From: Phragmitibacter sp965284365
Lineage (GTDB): Bacteria; Verrucomicrobiota; Verrucomicrobiia; Verrucomicrobiales; Verrucomicrobiaceae
Direction of reading: 5' to 3'
Assembly (NCBI GenBank): GCA_965284365.1
Contig: OZ260079.1
Location: 2,666,001 to 2,730,000, forward strand
Length of the DNA: 64,000 nt
Shown: one piece after another, positions 17,890 through 26,217 of the stretch
How positions within the stretch are numbered: the stretch's first letter is position 1
Layout: the number at the start of each line of letters is the position of its first letter
Translations under genes and position numbers: made by a program
Notes under the pieces: model-generated
Seen by the model: only the letters and a program-made list of their open reading frames with translations
Told to the model about the DNA's origin: nothing
Databases searched by the model: none

Positions 17890-18966
17890 TCACTTCAGCC
17901 CCGCCTCAGCCAACCGGTCATGAATCTCACTCGCCTGTAGCTTCTCCACCATCTCCTGAATCCGTCCTTCCACGAACATCTCCAGGTTATACAGCGTCAC
18001 TTCAATGCGGTGATCCGTGATCCGGTTCTGCGGGTAATTATACGTACGAATCTTTTCCTCACGACCGCCACTGCCAATCAGTGACCGCCGGTGCGCAGAG
18101 TATTTCGCCGCTTCGTCGAGTTGCTTCTTTTCCAGAAGACGGGACCGCATGATGGAAATCGCCTTCTCCTTGTTCTTGAGTTGGCTGCGGCCATCCTGAC
18201 ACCGCACAATCATCCCCGTGGGAATGTGCAAAACCTGCACGGCAGAGTCCGTCGTATTCACGCCCTGACCGCCGTTGCCGGAAGCCCGGCACACTTCGAT
18301 GCGCAGATCATCCGGCTTCAGGTCCACGTCCACTTCTTCCGCTTCCGGCAAGACGGCGACCGTTGCGGTGGACGTATGAATGCGTCCTTGTGCTTCTGTG
18401 GCCGGCACGCGCTGCACGCGGTGCACACCGCTTTCATACTTGAGCGTGCTGAAGACATCTTCACCGCTCACTTTGAAAACCACTTCGCGATAGCCGCCCA
18501 TTTCTGCGGGACTGCCTTCCAGCGGCTCGATCTTCCAGCCACGCTCTTCCGCGTACCGGCCATACATCCGCATCAGATCTCCGGCGAAGATCGCCGCCTC
18601 ATCGCCACCCGTTCCCGCGCGGATTTCCATGATCACGTCACGGCCTTCCAGAGGATCCGGCGGCAGAATGGACAGTTGCACTTTCCCTTCCAGCTCTGCT
18701 TGGCGCTTTTGCAAGGCAGGCAGTTCGTCCTCCGCCATCTTCACCAGCTCAGGATCGTCGGACCCTATTAACTCCTGTGTGTCTTCGATCTGCTGGTCCA
18801 CCCGCGTGAATTCATCCCAGGCGTCGATCAAGGAACCGAGCTGACGATGTTCCCTCAGGAGTTCGCCCGCTTTCCGGTTGTCGTCGTAAAAGTCCGGCTT
18901 CTCCATCTGCGCCTCCAGTTCACTCAGGCGCTGGCGTTTCTTATCGATGATCGGCGAGTAATCCAT
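17890..18966 (-). CDS. prfA: Peptide chain release factor 1
   Basis: This 358-residue class I release factor recognises UAA and UAG and triggers hydrolysis of peptidyl-tRNA. The stop-codon recognition tripeptide of RF1 is present (PAT, 188-190, within VHRVQRVPATEAQGRIHTS), which separates it from RF2 (SPF). The peptidyl-transferase-centre GGQ loop is at 232-234 (ASGNGGQGVNTTDSAV), followed by the conserved CQDGRSQ and NYPQNRITDHR. The length agrees with E. coli RF1. Start placed at MDYSPIIDKK; a longer frame adds an unconserved Pro/Phe-rich leader. The gene lies just downstream of rpmE on the same strand, an arrangement common in bacteria, with a terminator between them. Confidence 0.96.
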   Translation of the reverse strand: MDYSPIIDKKRQRLSELEAQMEKPDFYDDNRKAGELLREHRQLGSLIDAWDEFTRVDQQIEDTQELIGSDDPELVKMAEDELPALQKRQAELEGKVQLSILPPDPLEGRDVIMEIRAGTGGDEAAIFAGDLMRMYGRYAEERGWKIEPLEGSPAEMGGYREVVFKVSGEDVFSTLKYESGVHRVQRVPATEAQGRIHTSTATVAVLPEAEEVDVDLKPDDLRIEVCRASGNGGQGVNTTDSAVQVLHIPTGMIVRCQDGRSQLKNKEKAISIMRSRLLEKKQLDEAAKYSAHRRSLIGSGGREEKIRTYNYPQNRITDHRIEVTLYNLEMFVEGRIQEMVEKLQASEIHDRLAEAGLK

Positions 18967-19054
18967 GGTGAAGGATGGTGGGCGGTGAAAGGGGAGGGGA
19001 CGGGGAAGGCGATACGGAAGAAAGAAAGCTAAACGGACGGAAGCCATCTCTAAC

Positions 19055-19095
19055 AAAAAACGGCGCTGTGCCTAAGCAGGCACAAGCACCGTTTT
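19055..19095 (-). terminator. Terminator between rpmE and prfA
   Basis: Reading leftward, a long imperfect stem (about 19057-19072 with 19079-19095, pairing GGTGCTTGTGCC with GGCACAGCGCC) is followed by a T-run (A-run 19055-19060 on the + strand). It sits 20 bases after the rpmE stop, so prfA may receive only read-through or use its own promoter. Confidence 0.8.
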
Positions 19096-19116
19096 GTTGT
19101 AGAAAGAGATGAAACG

Positions 19117-19362
19117 CTAGGCCGAAGCTTTGGCAGCCTTCGGCTTCCCGCGGCGCTCGGCCGTGGTGGAACCATAACGCTGTGCAAACTTGTCAACGCG
19201 GCCGGCCGTATCAACGAAACGTTGCTCACCCGTAAAGAAGGGATGGCAAGCGGCGCAAATGCCGATCTTCAGGTTCTTGACCGTGGACAGGGTATTATAG
19301 ACCTTACCACAAGTGCAGGTGATGGTGGTCTCGAACGTTTCAGGATGAATTTCGTTTTTCAT
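19117..19362 (-). CDS. rpmE: 50S ribosomal protein L31
   Basis: This 81-residue protein begins MKNEIHPETFETTITCTCGK. L31 sits on the central protuberance of the 50S subunit and bridges to the 30S. The zinc-binding Cys set of the C+ form is complete (C16, C18, C36, C39), with the usual HPFFTGEQRFVDTAGRVDKF. The C-terminus is a basic Lys/Ala extension. An upstream in-frame extension of 57 codons was rejected because L31 always starts with M(K)xxIHP. Confidence 0.96.
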   Translation of the reverse strand: MKNEIHPETFETTITCTCGKVYNTLSTVKNLKIGICAACHPFFTGEQRFVDTAGRVDKFAQRYGSTTAERRGKPKAAKASA

Positions 19363-19565
19363 AAGCGTCGAATGTGATGTGGCATTCGGACCTCCCTCGC
19401 AGGTAACGTACAGGCGGAAGAGGGGAGGTGATCGTAACGAGAATAGGATACGGGTCAAGTCCTTTTGCAGACGTGCCTTCCCTTCAACAAAGAACGGTTT
19501 TAGCCCCATTTCGTTCGGAATTCTCCAATTCACTCGCTCCTCAACCCACTTCCAAACTTCCTTTC

Positions 19566-19596
19566 AGTCTTCGCGCCTTCGTATCTTCGTGGTTAA
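19566..19596 (-). repeat. CGCGAAGG-family intergenic repeat
   Basis: Reads AGTCTTCGCGCCTTCGTATC then TTCGTGGTTAA on the + strand, a diverged copy of the 8-bp-unit repeat. Minus orientation means the CACCGCGAAGG reading is on the other strand. Confidence 0.6.
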
Positions 19597-19610
19597 CCCA
19601 TCCCCACAAA

Positions 19611-19643
19611 AACTTCGCGCCTTCGCGTCTCCGCGGTGAAAAA
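19611..19643 (-). repeat. CGCGAAGG-family intergenic repeat
   Basis: Reads AACTTCGCGCCTTCGCGTC then TCCGCGGTGAAAAA on the + strand, with the typical TTTTTCACCGCG boundary when read leftward. Confidence 0.65.
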
Positions 19644-19755
19644 TCCGCCGGTCCCTCCCCCGCCTGTCACCTCCCATCCTCCCCAGAGCTTCGCGGTGAA
19701 TCTTCCACATTGCTCCCCCAGTTGACACCTCCCCAGCCCCACACCATTCCTCCTT

Positions 19756-21939
19756 ATGCCGTCCTCCCGTGCCGCCGAATCCTGGGGCTCCCAACCTCGT
19801 TGGATGCCTGCCCTGATCCTGGGCCTCGGCTTGCTGATCGTCGCGGCTTATTTCACGCCGGTTACTCGCGATATTGTCGGCTCCTATGATCGCCAAATCC
19901 TCGATCGATTCCATCGTTTCGGATTAGCAGCACAGACTCGAGATGAGGTGGTTATGCTCGCCATAGACGATGCCAGCCAAAAGCTCGACACGCTCTGGCC
20001 AGAAGACATCGAGGCCTCACCCGCGCTAACAGCCATGAAAGAGCATTACCCTTGGCCTCGCCGGGTGTGGGCGCAACTCCTTGACCGCTTGATCGAAGCT
20101 GGTGCCAAAACAGTCTTCCTCGACCTTGTCTTTAAAGGACCATCAACTGATCCAGAAGAAGATCGGCTTCTGCGCGAAGCCTTGGATCGTCACAAAGGTA
20201 AAGTGATACTAGGGGCCAAGTTTGAGGATGTCATTGTGGGGAATGCCGCCACGACTGTCCTGACTGTTCCTACGGCCACCTTGACCGACCCTGACTTCAT
20301 CAAAGATGGCCGTGGAGGTCACCTCAGTTTCTGGGGGGAAGGTGATGTCATTCGGGAAGTGTTCTATCGTGTTACTCAGGGTGAAGCGGAAATCCTCAAT
20401 GCAATCGCTCGCGGAGAAGAATCATACGATGCATTATCCGCCTACAAGTCTCATCCCGGTGAAGACTCCATTCCGTCAGTCGGCCTCCAAGTCGCACGTT
20501 CTCTCGACCCTCTCTTAGCAAAGACGGCCCCTTCCTACACCCGGATTCGATTTGCGGATCCCGCTTCGTTTCCGCCCAAGTCGCTTCATGAGGTTTTTGT
20601 TCCCAGTTTGTGGGAAGGTAACTTTGCCAGTGGCGATGCTTTCAAGGAGAAGGTGGTCTTCGTAGGTTCTTTCGCCACAGAGGACCAGGATTTCCAAATT
20701 ACGCCTGTGGGGAGAATTGCAGGAGTGCAGCTTCACGCCCACGCGCTCAATGCCCTCATGTCGAAATCGTTCCTTCACTCGGCATCTCCCTTCGCCTTTT
20801 TGTGGCTGACCCTCGCCGGTGTTTTTGTTGCTTGGCTGCTCATCACTTTCGTTCGTCAGCCGATTATCAATCTCTTTACCCTTTGGGGATTGACCGCTGT
20901 CGCATATTTCATCTGCCTCTGGTGCTTTAATCACCTCAGTCTCGAAATCAGCCCGCTCCCAACCATCCTCGCCCTCAACCTCTGCGGCATCGGCGGCCTC
21001 GCTGGGAACTCCCTCGCCCAGGCAGCAGAAAAACGGAAACTCCACCGTTACCTCGTCCGCTATACCTCCGCTGAACTGGTGGATGAAATGATGCGGGATC
21101 GCGCGGGCCTCTACACCATGCTCGGCGGCGTGGAGCGTCACATCACCGTTCTTTTCAGTGACGTCCGAGGCTTCACCAGCATGTCTGAAAACATGCGACC
21201 AACCGAAATCGTCGCTCAACTCAATGAATACCTTAGCCGTATGGTGGAGTGCGTTATTCGCGAAAAGGGTTTCGTGGACAAGTTTATTGGCGACGCTGTC
21301 ATGGCTCTTTGGGGCGCCACCCGGGGCACTCCTTCCCCAGTAGCAGAAAAAGAGGACGCCGTGCGTGCCGTCACCTCCGCTCTCAAGATGCTCGCAGCGC
21401 TTGATGAGTTGAACGTTCAGTGGCGCGCCCGAGGCATCCCGGAGCTTAAAATCGGCATCGGCGTCCATCAGGGCCAGGCTACCGTCGGCAACATTGGCTC
21501 CGCCTCTCCTTACGAGAAGATGGATCTTACCGTTATCGGAGACACCGTTAACACCGCCTCCCGCTTGGAAAGCATCACCAAGCAATATGGCGTCAGCCTC
21601 GTCGTCAGTGATGTCGTCCGCAGTCATCTCAGTGAAGACGATTTCATCTGCCGCACCGCCGACTTCGTGCGCCCGGCGGGCAAGTCGGTCCCCGTCAACA
21701 TCTTCGCTGTCACCCTTCGCTCCTCCAACACCATCCCGGCCGCCGCTTTCACGGAATTCGAAGCCGCCCTCACCAAGTACCGGGAAGGCGACTTCACCGC
21801 CGCCACCGCCGCCTTCGAACGTGCCGCCACCGCCGGCCTCGACGACTACCTGACAAACGTCTACCGCGAACGTTGCCGGTCCCTCCAACAAAACCCACCC
21901 GAAAACTGGGACGGCGTCTATGTGATGACGAAGAAGTAA
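19756..21939 (+). CDS. CHASE2-domain class III adenylate/guanylate cyclase
   Basis: This 727-residue integral membrane enzyme has a first transmembrane helix at about 17-35, an extracytoplasmic CHASE2 sensor at about 40-325 (DRQILDRFHRFG, MLAIDDASQ, VVFVGSFATEDQDFQITPVG), three hydrophobic helices at about 345-425, and a cyclase catalytic domain from about 450 to 640. Catalytic features are visible: the metal Asp in VLFSDVRGFTSMS, the second Asp in DKFIGDAVMALWG, and the transition-state Asn/Arg in GDTVNTASRLE. The Lys of DKF and Thr of DLTVIGD are the pair found in class IIIb adenylate cyclases, so cAMP is the likely product. A C-terminal helical segment (about 650-710) resembles one TPR. 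The start has no obvious Shine-Dalgarno. Confidence 0.92.
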   Translation: MPSSRAAESWGSQPRWMPALILGLGLLIVAAYFTPVTRDIVGSYDRQILDRFHRFGLAAQTRDEVVMLAIDDASQKLDTLWPEDIEASPALTAMKEHYPWPRRVWAQLLDRLIEAGAKTVFLDLVFKGPSTDPEEDRLLREALDRHKGKVILGAKFEDVIVGNAATTVLTVPTATLTDPDFIKDGRGGHLSFWGEGDVIREVFYRVTQGEAEILNAIARGEESYDALSAYKSHPGEDSIPSVGLQVARSLDPLLAKTAPSYTRIRFADPASFPPKSLHEVFVPSLWEGNFASGDAFKEKVVFVGSFATEDQDFQITPVGRIAGVQLHAHALNALMSKSFLHSASPFAFLWLTLAGVFVAWLLITFVRQPIINLFTLWGLTAVAYFICLWCFNHLSLEISPLPTILALNLCGIGGLAGNSLAQAAEKRKLHRYLVRYTSAELVDEMMRDRAGLYTMLGGVERHITVLFSDVRGFTSMSENMRPTEIVAQLNEYLSRMVECVIREKGFVDKFIGDAVMALWGATRGTPSPVAEKEDAVRAVTSALKMLAALDELNVQWRARGIPELKIGIGVHQGQATVGNIGSASPYEKMDLTVIGDTVNTASRLESITKQYGVSLVVSDVVRSHLSEDDFICRTADFVRPAGKSVPVNIFAVTLRSSNTIPAAAFTEFEAALTKYREGDFTAATAAFERAATAGLDDYLTNVYRERCRSLQQNPPENWDGVYVMTKK

Positions 21940-21963
21940 AATCTACATACCAACCTTCCTCCT

Positions 21964-21990
21964 CAGTCTTCGCGTCTTCGCGGTTAAATC
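21964..21990 (-). repeat. CGCGAAGG-family intergenic repeat
   Basis: CAGTCTTCGCGTCTTCGCGG then TTAAATC, 25 bases after the cyclase stop codon. Confidence 0.65.
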
Positions 21991-22145
21991 GTCAGGCAAT
22001 CTCGCCCCCGAGTAAATCTTCGCACCAACCCGCCCAACCACCCATTGCAAGCACCTGAGCCTCTGCCACCTTCCGCCATGTCGTCCCATGCCGCCTGCTC
22101 AATCCCGCCGCCTCACCACGGCCTAAAAAACTTCTCTTGGCGCCC

Positions 22146-22169
22146 ATTCCGTACTACGTAGTACGGAAT
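22146..22169. repeat. Perfect 24-bp palindrome
   Basis: A 12-bp half-site (ATTCCGTACTAC) is followed with no spacer by its exact reverse complement. It lies between the convergent cyclase and FGE-cytochrome genes, so it is not an evident promoter operator for either. The rest of the gap 21940-22332 holds two repeat-family members and a terminator, and no gene. Confidence 0.85.
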
Positions 22170-22247
22170 ATCGCGTATTCCCACACGCCTCACCGCCACT
22201 CCAAGCTTTACTGCGCCAGTTCAAACTGCCAACCGCACTACCTCCCC

Positions 22248-22282
22248 AAAAAAGAAGCGTCCCGGCAACACACCGGAACGCT
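22248..22282 (-). terminator. Rho-independent terminator after the FGE-cytochrome gene
   Basis: Reading leftward, a 10-position stem with one mismatch (22256-22265 with 22273-22282) and a 7-base loop is followed by TC then six T residues (A-run 22248-22253 on the + strand). It lies about 50 bases after the stop at 22333 and probably ends the leftward transcription unit. Confidence 0.8.
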
Positions 22283-22283
22283 C

Positions 22284-22315
22284 CTTGAAACTTGAAACTT
22301 GAAACTTAAAACTTG
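22284..22315 (-). repeat. TTTCAAG-family intergenic repeat
   Basis: CTTGAAACTTGAAACTTGAA then ACTTAAAACTTG, four units with a period of 8, next to the terminator. The same unit recurs at 48931 and 60426 in the opposite orientation. Confidence 0.65.
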
Positions 22316-22332
22316 ATCACTAGGCCGGGGCC

Positions 22333-24084
22333 CTACTCCTTCGCCACCCCGTTGTTCCAATACTTGAACATCTCCTCGGCGCTCGGAATCTCCAACGGAC
22401 GCACCACGCGGAAGCCCAGAAACTTCGCATCCGTCAGATACCAGATGCTCTTCGGCAACTGAGGATCCTGCTGCTTCCAATCCGGGTCCGACCCACGGCG
22501 CGCTGCCGCACGCAGACGGTCTGGATCATCATCAAAGGATCCACCTTTGGCCGTGTGTGGATACGGCGTTTTGGAAGGCACCCAGAACCCTTTGGCCTTA
22601 GGCCCAAGCTTCTGTAGTTCCTTGTAATAATCCGGAGTGTATTGATCAATCGTCCACTCGCACACATTGCCCAGAATATCGTGCAAGCCCCATGGGTTCG
22701 CAGGCTTCTCGCCAACCTTCGCATACTGGAAGTTGGCCGCGTTGTCGTAGAACCATTCGTGATCCTTCGCATCCGCCGCCTTGTCGCCCCAGTAGTAGGC
22801 CGTCGTGGTGCCCGCGCGTGCCGCATACTCCCACTCTTGCTCCGTCGGCAGGCGATAGAACTGCCCCGTCTGCGCACTCAGCCATTGGCAATACTTGTTC
22901 GCCGCATGATGCGTCATGGAGATAGCCGGATAGCCATCCGTACCCATGCCGAAACTCATTTCCGTGTAGGGTGTCGTCGGTTGGCTGATGATTTCCGTGA
23001 TCGCTTCGGAAGCATCTGACTTTTGCTTGGATCCGTCCTTATTACGACCCACGTCTGTGATCATGAACGGCAGATACTCATCCCAAGTCACCTCGCATTT
23101 GCCCATCCAGAACGGCGCGATCTCCACCTTCACCTGCGGACCTTCATCATCTTTGCGACCCGCTTCGCTGTCGGGGCTGCCCATCATGAACGAACCCCCC
23201 TTGATGGCGATCATCGTGTAAGGGATGCCTGTCTTCGGCACCTTCGTTTCGTAGGTCTTCATCTCCGCCTCAGCCTTCTCCTTAGAGGTCTCCACGATGA
23301 AGGCATGAATGCGCTTCACCAGTTCCATGTTGTCAGGACTTGTGACTGGCGCTGTGGCTTTCTCTTTTGCCTTCAACACTAGATCATCTGGCCAAGCAGC
23401 ACCTTGCTCGATCCATGCCTTCAGCAATTCAAGCTGATCCGCTTTCAACGGGCCGCCACTCTTCTTCGGCGGCATCAGGTCATCATGATCCGCCGGCAAT
23501 GCTGCGAGTGTGTAAAGTGCCGACTTCTTCACATCAAACGGCACCAGTGACGGAGCATTCTCCCCCGAGGTCAGCGCATCCGCTTTCGTCGCCAGATTGA
23601 AGTCACCCTTTGCCTTCTCTGGATTGTGACAGGAGACACAGTTCTGTTCCAGAATCGGCTGGATATGTGTCACGAAGTTGATGCGCGTCTTCTGCTCCAG
23701 CTTCACCTCCTTTGGCCAGGCGGCTCCTTGCTCAATCCACAGCTTCAGCAGCTCTTGCTGATCCTTCGGCAACAACCCTTCCTTTTTCGGTGGCATCACT
23801 TCATCCTGGTCCTCTGCCAAAATCGTCGTCGTATACAGCGGGCTCTTCTTCGGATCTCCCGGCACCAACGCGGCTCCATTGTCCCCGCCTTTAACCGCGT
23901 CCGCCAGCGTGGTCAGCTTCAGCCCACCTTTGTCAGACTTCTCCCCGTGACAATGCACACAAGCCGCCTCGAGGATCGGCTTGATGTGCGTATTAAAATC
24001 CGGTTTCGTGATCTTCTCGGCAAAACCGGGAACGATCCCCGCCGCAAGAATAACGGCCGCAAGAGTGGGCTGGGTGAAGCGCAT
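22333..24084 (-). CDS. Secreted fusion: two planctomycete-type cytochrome c domains + FGE/SUMF1-like domain
   Basis: This 583-residue protein has a signal peptide (about 1-22, ending GFAEK). Two homologous PSCyt1-type modules follow: module A has C42-VH-C45-H46 and module B has C149-VS-C152-H153. Each is followed by a VMPPK or LMPPKK motif supplying a probable axial Met, and by an (I)EQGAAWP end. From about residue 290 a formylglycine-generating-enzyme/SUMF1 fold begins (GGSFMMGS, GKCEVTWDEY, YRLPTEQEWEYAARAG, WGLHDILGNVCEWT). FGE-like domains outside true sulfatase maturases are often catalytically different, and I do not see the paired active-site Cys clearly. The role may be redox or binding in the envelope. 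It lies downstream of the Gfo/Idh gene on the same strand. Confidence 0.9.
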   Translation of the reverse strand: MRFTQPTLAAVILAAGIVPGFAEKITKPDFNTHIKPILEAACVHCHGEKSDKGGLKLTTLADAVKGGDNGAALVPGDPKKSPLYTTTILAEDQDEVMPPKKEGLLPKDQQELLKLWIEQGAAWPKEVKLEQKTRINFVTHIQPILEQNCVSCHNPEKAKGDFNLATKADALTSGENAPSLVPFDVKKSALYTLAALPADHDDLMPPKKSGGPLKADQLELLKAWIEQGAAWPDDLVLKAKEKATAPVTSPDNMELVKRIHAFIVETSKEKAEAEMKTYETKVPKTGIPYTMIAIKGGSFMMGSPDSEAGRKDDEGPQVKVEIAPFWMGKCEVTWDEYLPFMITDVGRNKDGSKQKSDASEAITEIISQPTTPYTEMSFGMGTDGYPAISMTHHAANKYCQWLSAQTGQFYRLPTEQEWEYAARAGTTTAYYWGDKAADAKDHEWFYDNAANFQYAKVGEKPANPWGLHDILGNVCEWTIDQYTPDYYKELQKLGPKAKGFWVPSKTPYPHTAKGGSFDDDPDRLRAAARRGSDPDWKQQDPQLPKSIWYLTDAKFLGFRVVRPLEIPSAEEMFKYWNNGVAKE

Positions 24085-24188
24085 AGTCTCGCTTAGCAGA
24101 ACTCCCGCCCACGCTCAAGCCGCAATCACACCTCCCCTGTTGATGCCGAACGCCTGCCGCACTCAAAGCCACTCGCACGGCTCACCCC

Positions 24189-24207
24189 ACCTGCCTATCA
24201 GGCAGGT
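24189..24207. other. Short hairpin
   Basis: ACCTGCC and GGCAGGT form a 7-bp perfect stem around TATCA, 77 bases beyond the Gfo/Idh stop. No T-run follows on either side, so it is not a classical terminator. Confidence 0.5.
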
Positions 24208-24224
24208 CAATCCTTCCCCCGAAA

Positions 24225-24258
24225 AACCTTCGCGTCTTCGCGCCTTCGCGGTGAAAAC
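24225..24258 (-). repeat. CGCGAAGG-family intergenic repeat
   Basis: A well-conserved copy, AAACCTTCGCGTCTTCGCGC then CTTCGCGGTGAAAAC, between the Gfo/Idh and FGE-cytochrome genes. Confidence 0.7.
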
Positions 24259-24283
24259 AAACGCTACTACCACCGCGCGCAAA

Positions 24284-25576
24284 TTACGCCACCACCCCCG
24301 GCAGCGGCATCCCCGTCGGCTTGAACGAATCTCCCCATTTCAGCCCATCAGGAGCCAAATCTTCCGTACCGTTCACCGCATCTTCCCACGTCACTCGCTT
24401 GCCCGTATAAGCCGCCATTCGGCCCATGATTCCCAATAGAGTGGAGTGCAGCATCCAGTCCCCATCATTGATCGGTTCACCTTTGCGGATCGCCGCGAAA
24501 AGCTCGTCGTGCTCCACCTGGTACATGTTCTTCTCGTCCCCACGGAAGCGCCATTTCGCTTCTCCTTCCATGAAAGGCTTATCTCCACGGCCGATGATCA
24601 GTGAGCCTTTCGTGCCCCGGATGATGTCGCCATTCTGATTCGAGCAACCTTTGATCTGACGGCAACCGAGATGGCAAATCACGTCGTTTGGGAACTCATA
24701 AGCCACGTGGAAGTGATCAAAGATATTCCCGCCCTCTGACGGAATCTGCCGCCCACCCGTGGCGAAGCATGCCACCGGATCCGCGTCCTTCATGGCCCAG
24801 CCGATCTTGTCCACGCTGTGCACGGCTTGCTCCACCAAGCCATCGCCGCTCAGCCAGGAGAAATTGTACCAGTTCCGGACCTGCCACTCCACGTCGCTCC
24901 ACTCCGGTTTCCGGGTGGAGGCTGGCACCATGGGCTTCACCGGGCCCGTGTAATAGCTTGAGAAGATTGAAGTCACATCGCCGATCTGCCCCTCGTGCAG
25001 CCGCTTGAAGGCTTCCACGCGTGAGGCACTACGCCGCCAGCAGAATCCCGCCACCACACTCAACTTCTTCTCCTTGGCTTTCCGGATGGCGTCCAACGCC
25101 ACGCGATACCCGACCGAGTCCACCGCCATTGGCTTCTCACAAAACATGTGCTTCCCCGCAGCTACCGTCGCCTGCATGTGTTCCGGACGGAACCCCGGAG
25201 GGCTGGCCAAAATCACGACGTCGCAAACCTCGATCAGCTTTTTGTAGCCATCCAGCCCGATAAAGCGTCGCTCGTTCGGCACCGAAGCCCGGCCCGCGTG
25301 CTTGTCTCCCAGCATCTGAATGCTCTTCTCCGCCTGCTCAGGCAAAACGTCCGCCACAGCGTGCAGCACCATGTCATAGTCCGCCTGCAGCGCCTGATCC
25401 GCTGCTCCCGTTCCACGTCCTCCACAACCCACCAGCCCAATCTTCAGCGCATCTTTGGAAGCTTTCGCTTCGCCAGCACCCCGCACGATGGCAGGAAAAA
25501 GGAGTGGCGCAGCTGCGGCTGTCCCGCGAGTAAGGAAATGACGGCGGTTGAGAGGATCGGCGGAAGGCGTGTTCAT
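24284..25576 (-). CDS. Tat-exported Gfo/Idh/MocA family oxidoreductase
   Basis: This 430-residue protein has an N-terminal twin-arginine signal (NRRHFLTRGTAAAAPLLFP), so it is predicted to be folded with its NAD(P) cofactor and exported. The Rossmann motif follows (KIGLVGCGGRGTGAADQAL), then ADVLPEQAEKS, and the family catalytic-region motif CEKPMAVDSVG. The second domain contains GLVEQAVHSVDKIGW. PVC genomes hold many such Tat-exported members thought to act on sugars at the 3-position. The DUF1080 protein at 36 kb belongs to a family that can handle such keto sugars, but the two are 11 kb apart. The start at MNTPSADPLNRR is preferred over one eight codons upstream because it puts the RR motif at the usual distance. 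Confidence 0.9.
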   Translation of the reverse strand: MNTPSADPLNRRHFLTRGTAAAAPLLFPAIVRGAGEAKASKDALKIGLVGCGGRGTGAADQALQADYDMVLHAVADVLPEQAEKSIQMLGDKHAGRASVPNERRFIGLDGYKKLIEVCDVVILASPPGFRPEHMQATVAAGKHMFCEKPMAVDSVGYRVALDAIRKAKEKKLSVVAGFCWRRSASRVEAFKRLHEGQIGDVTSIFSSYYTGPVKPMVPASTRKPEWSDVEWQVRNWYNFSWLSGDGLVEQAVHSVDKIGWAMKDADPVACFATGGRQIPSEGGNIFDHFHVAYEFPNDVICHLGCRQIKGCSNQNGDIIRGTKGSLIIGRGDKPFMEGEAKWRFRGDEKNMYQVEHDELFAAIRKGEPINDGDWMLHSTLLGIMGRMAAYTGKRVTWEDAVNGTEDLAPDGLKWGDSFKPTGMPLPGVVA

Positions 25577-25671
25577 GAGAGGTAGGTCAAGGCGCAACAA
25601 TGGCCTTAACCAATTCGCTCACCCGCCTGCCTTTGTTTCACAAAATCAGCGCGATACATATCGCCCCCCAC

Positions 25672-26136
25672 TCAGTTCACCACGTTCGTCTGATTAGGAT
25701 CGATATTCGGCGGCTGTGGCAGCCAGTTCTCGTCATCCCCATTTTCATTGGGAATTTCATCGTCGATCGGCCCCAGCGCCGCAGCGACCAGCAATTGCGC
25801 GTCATTCAGGAAGGTCCTGATCACGCCGGTGAGGTAGTCGGACTCCTCCTGCCGCACATGCAGAACGATGATCGTGATGTCACCGGAGAATACCGCCAGC
25901 GCATGCACATCCATGAACCCGATCCAGAGCGACTCCATGGCCCGACCCCCGCCGCTTTGAAAGTGATCCTTGGCGTCGTTCACCACCTGCACCACTTGCT
26001 CCACCCGGAAGGATTCATAGGGCATCAGGCTCACCAGCACCTGCCGCCGCCAAGCCAGACAGATGCCATTCACTGCGCCTGCATGTTTGAGACGCTCAAG
26101 ATTGGCACGCAGGGAAGGAGTAATCGCGTTCGACAT
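25672..26136 (-). CDS. Small Roadblock/LC7-like protein (tentative)
   Basis: This 154-residue soluble protein has the pattern expected of a Roadblock/LC7 (MglB-like) fold: LAWRRQVLVSLMP, then a helix, SLWIGFMDVHALAVFS, a strand pair ITIIVLHVR, and a final helix YLTGVIRTFLNDAQLLV. Roadblock proteins usually regulate Ras-like GTPases of the MglA type or serve as scaffolds. An acidic, Asn/Pro-rich tail (about 122-154) follows. No MglA-type GTPase is adjacent. The upstream gene encodes a second protein of the same probable fold. The family call rests on pattern only. Confidence 0.5.
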   Translation of the reverse strand: MSNAITPSLRANLERLKHAGAVNGICLAWRRQVLVSLMPYESFRVEQVVQVVNDAKDHFQSGGGRAMESLWIGFMDVHALAVFSGDITIIVLHVRQEESDYLTGVIRTFLNDAQLLVAAALGPIDDEIPNENGDDENWLPQPPNIDPNQTNVVN

Positions 26137-26217
26137 GGAAGGGATGGGAGGAACTTAAGGAAAAAGCGATAGTAGCAGGGGAGGGGAATGACGCGTCAAT
26201 TTCGACGTAGCCGATCT

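Larger units (their letters stand above)
19363..19755. other. 393-base divergent intergenic region with repeats
   Basis: This lies between leftward rpmE and the rightward cyclase gene, so it must hold both promoters. It contains two copies of the CGCGAAGG-family repeat (19566-19596, 19611-19643) and a fragment of a third (about 19688-19699, TTCGCGGTGAAT). I see no gene. Confidence 0.5.

Noticed and set aside
20515..21891. 458-codon open frame opposite the cyclase gene, and similar long antisense frames at 26846-28117, 41718-42866 and 53782-54948
   Set aside because: They are shadows of high-GC genes: low-complexity Gly/Asp/Val or Arg/His-rich products, no family motifs, and each lies wholly opposite a well-supported gene.
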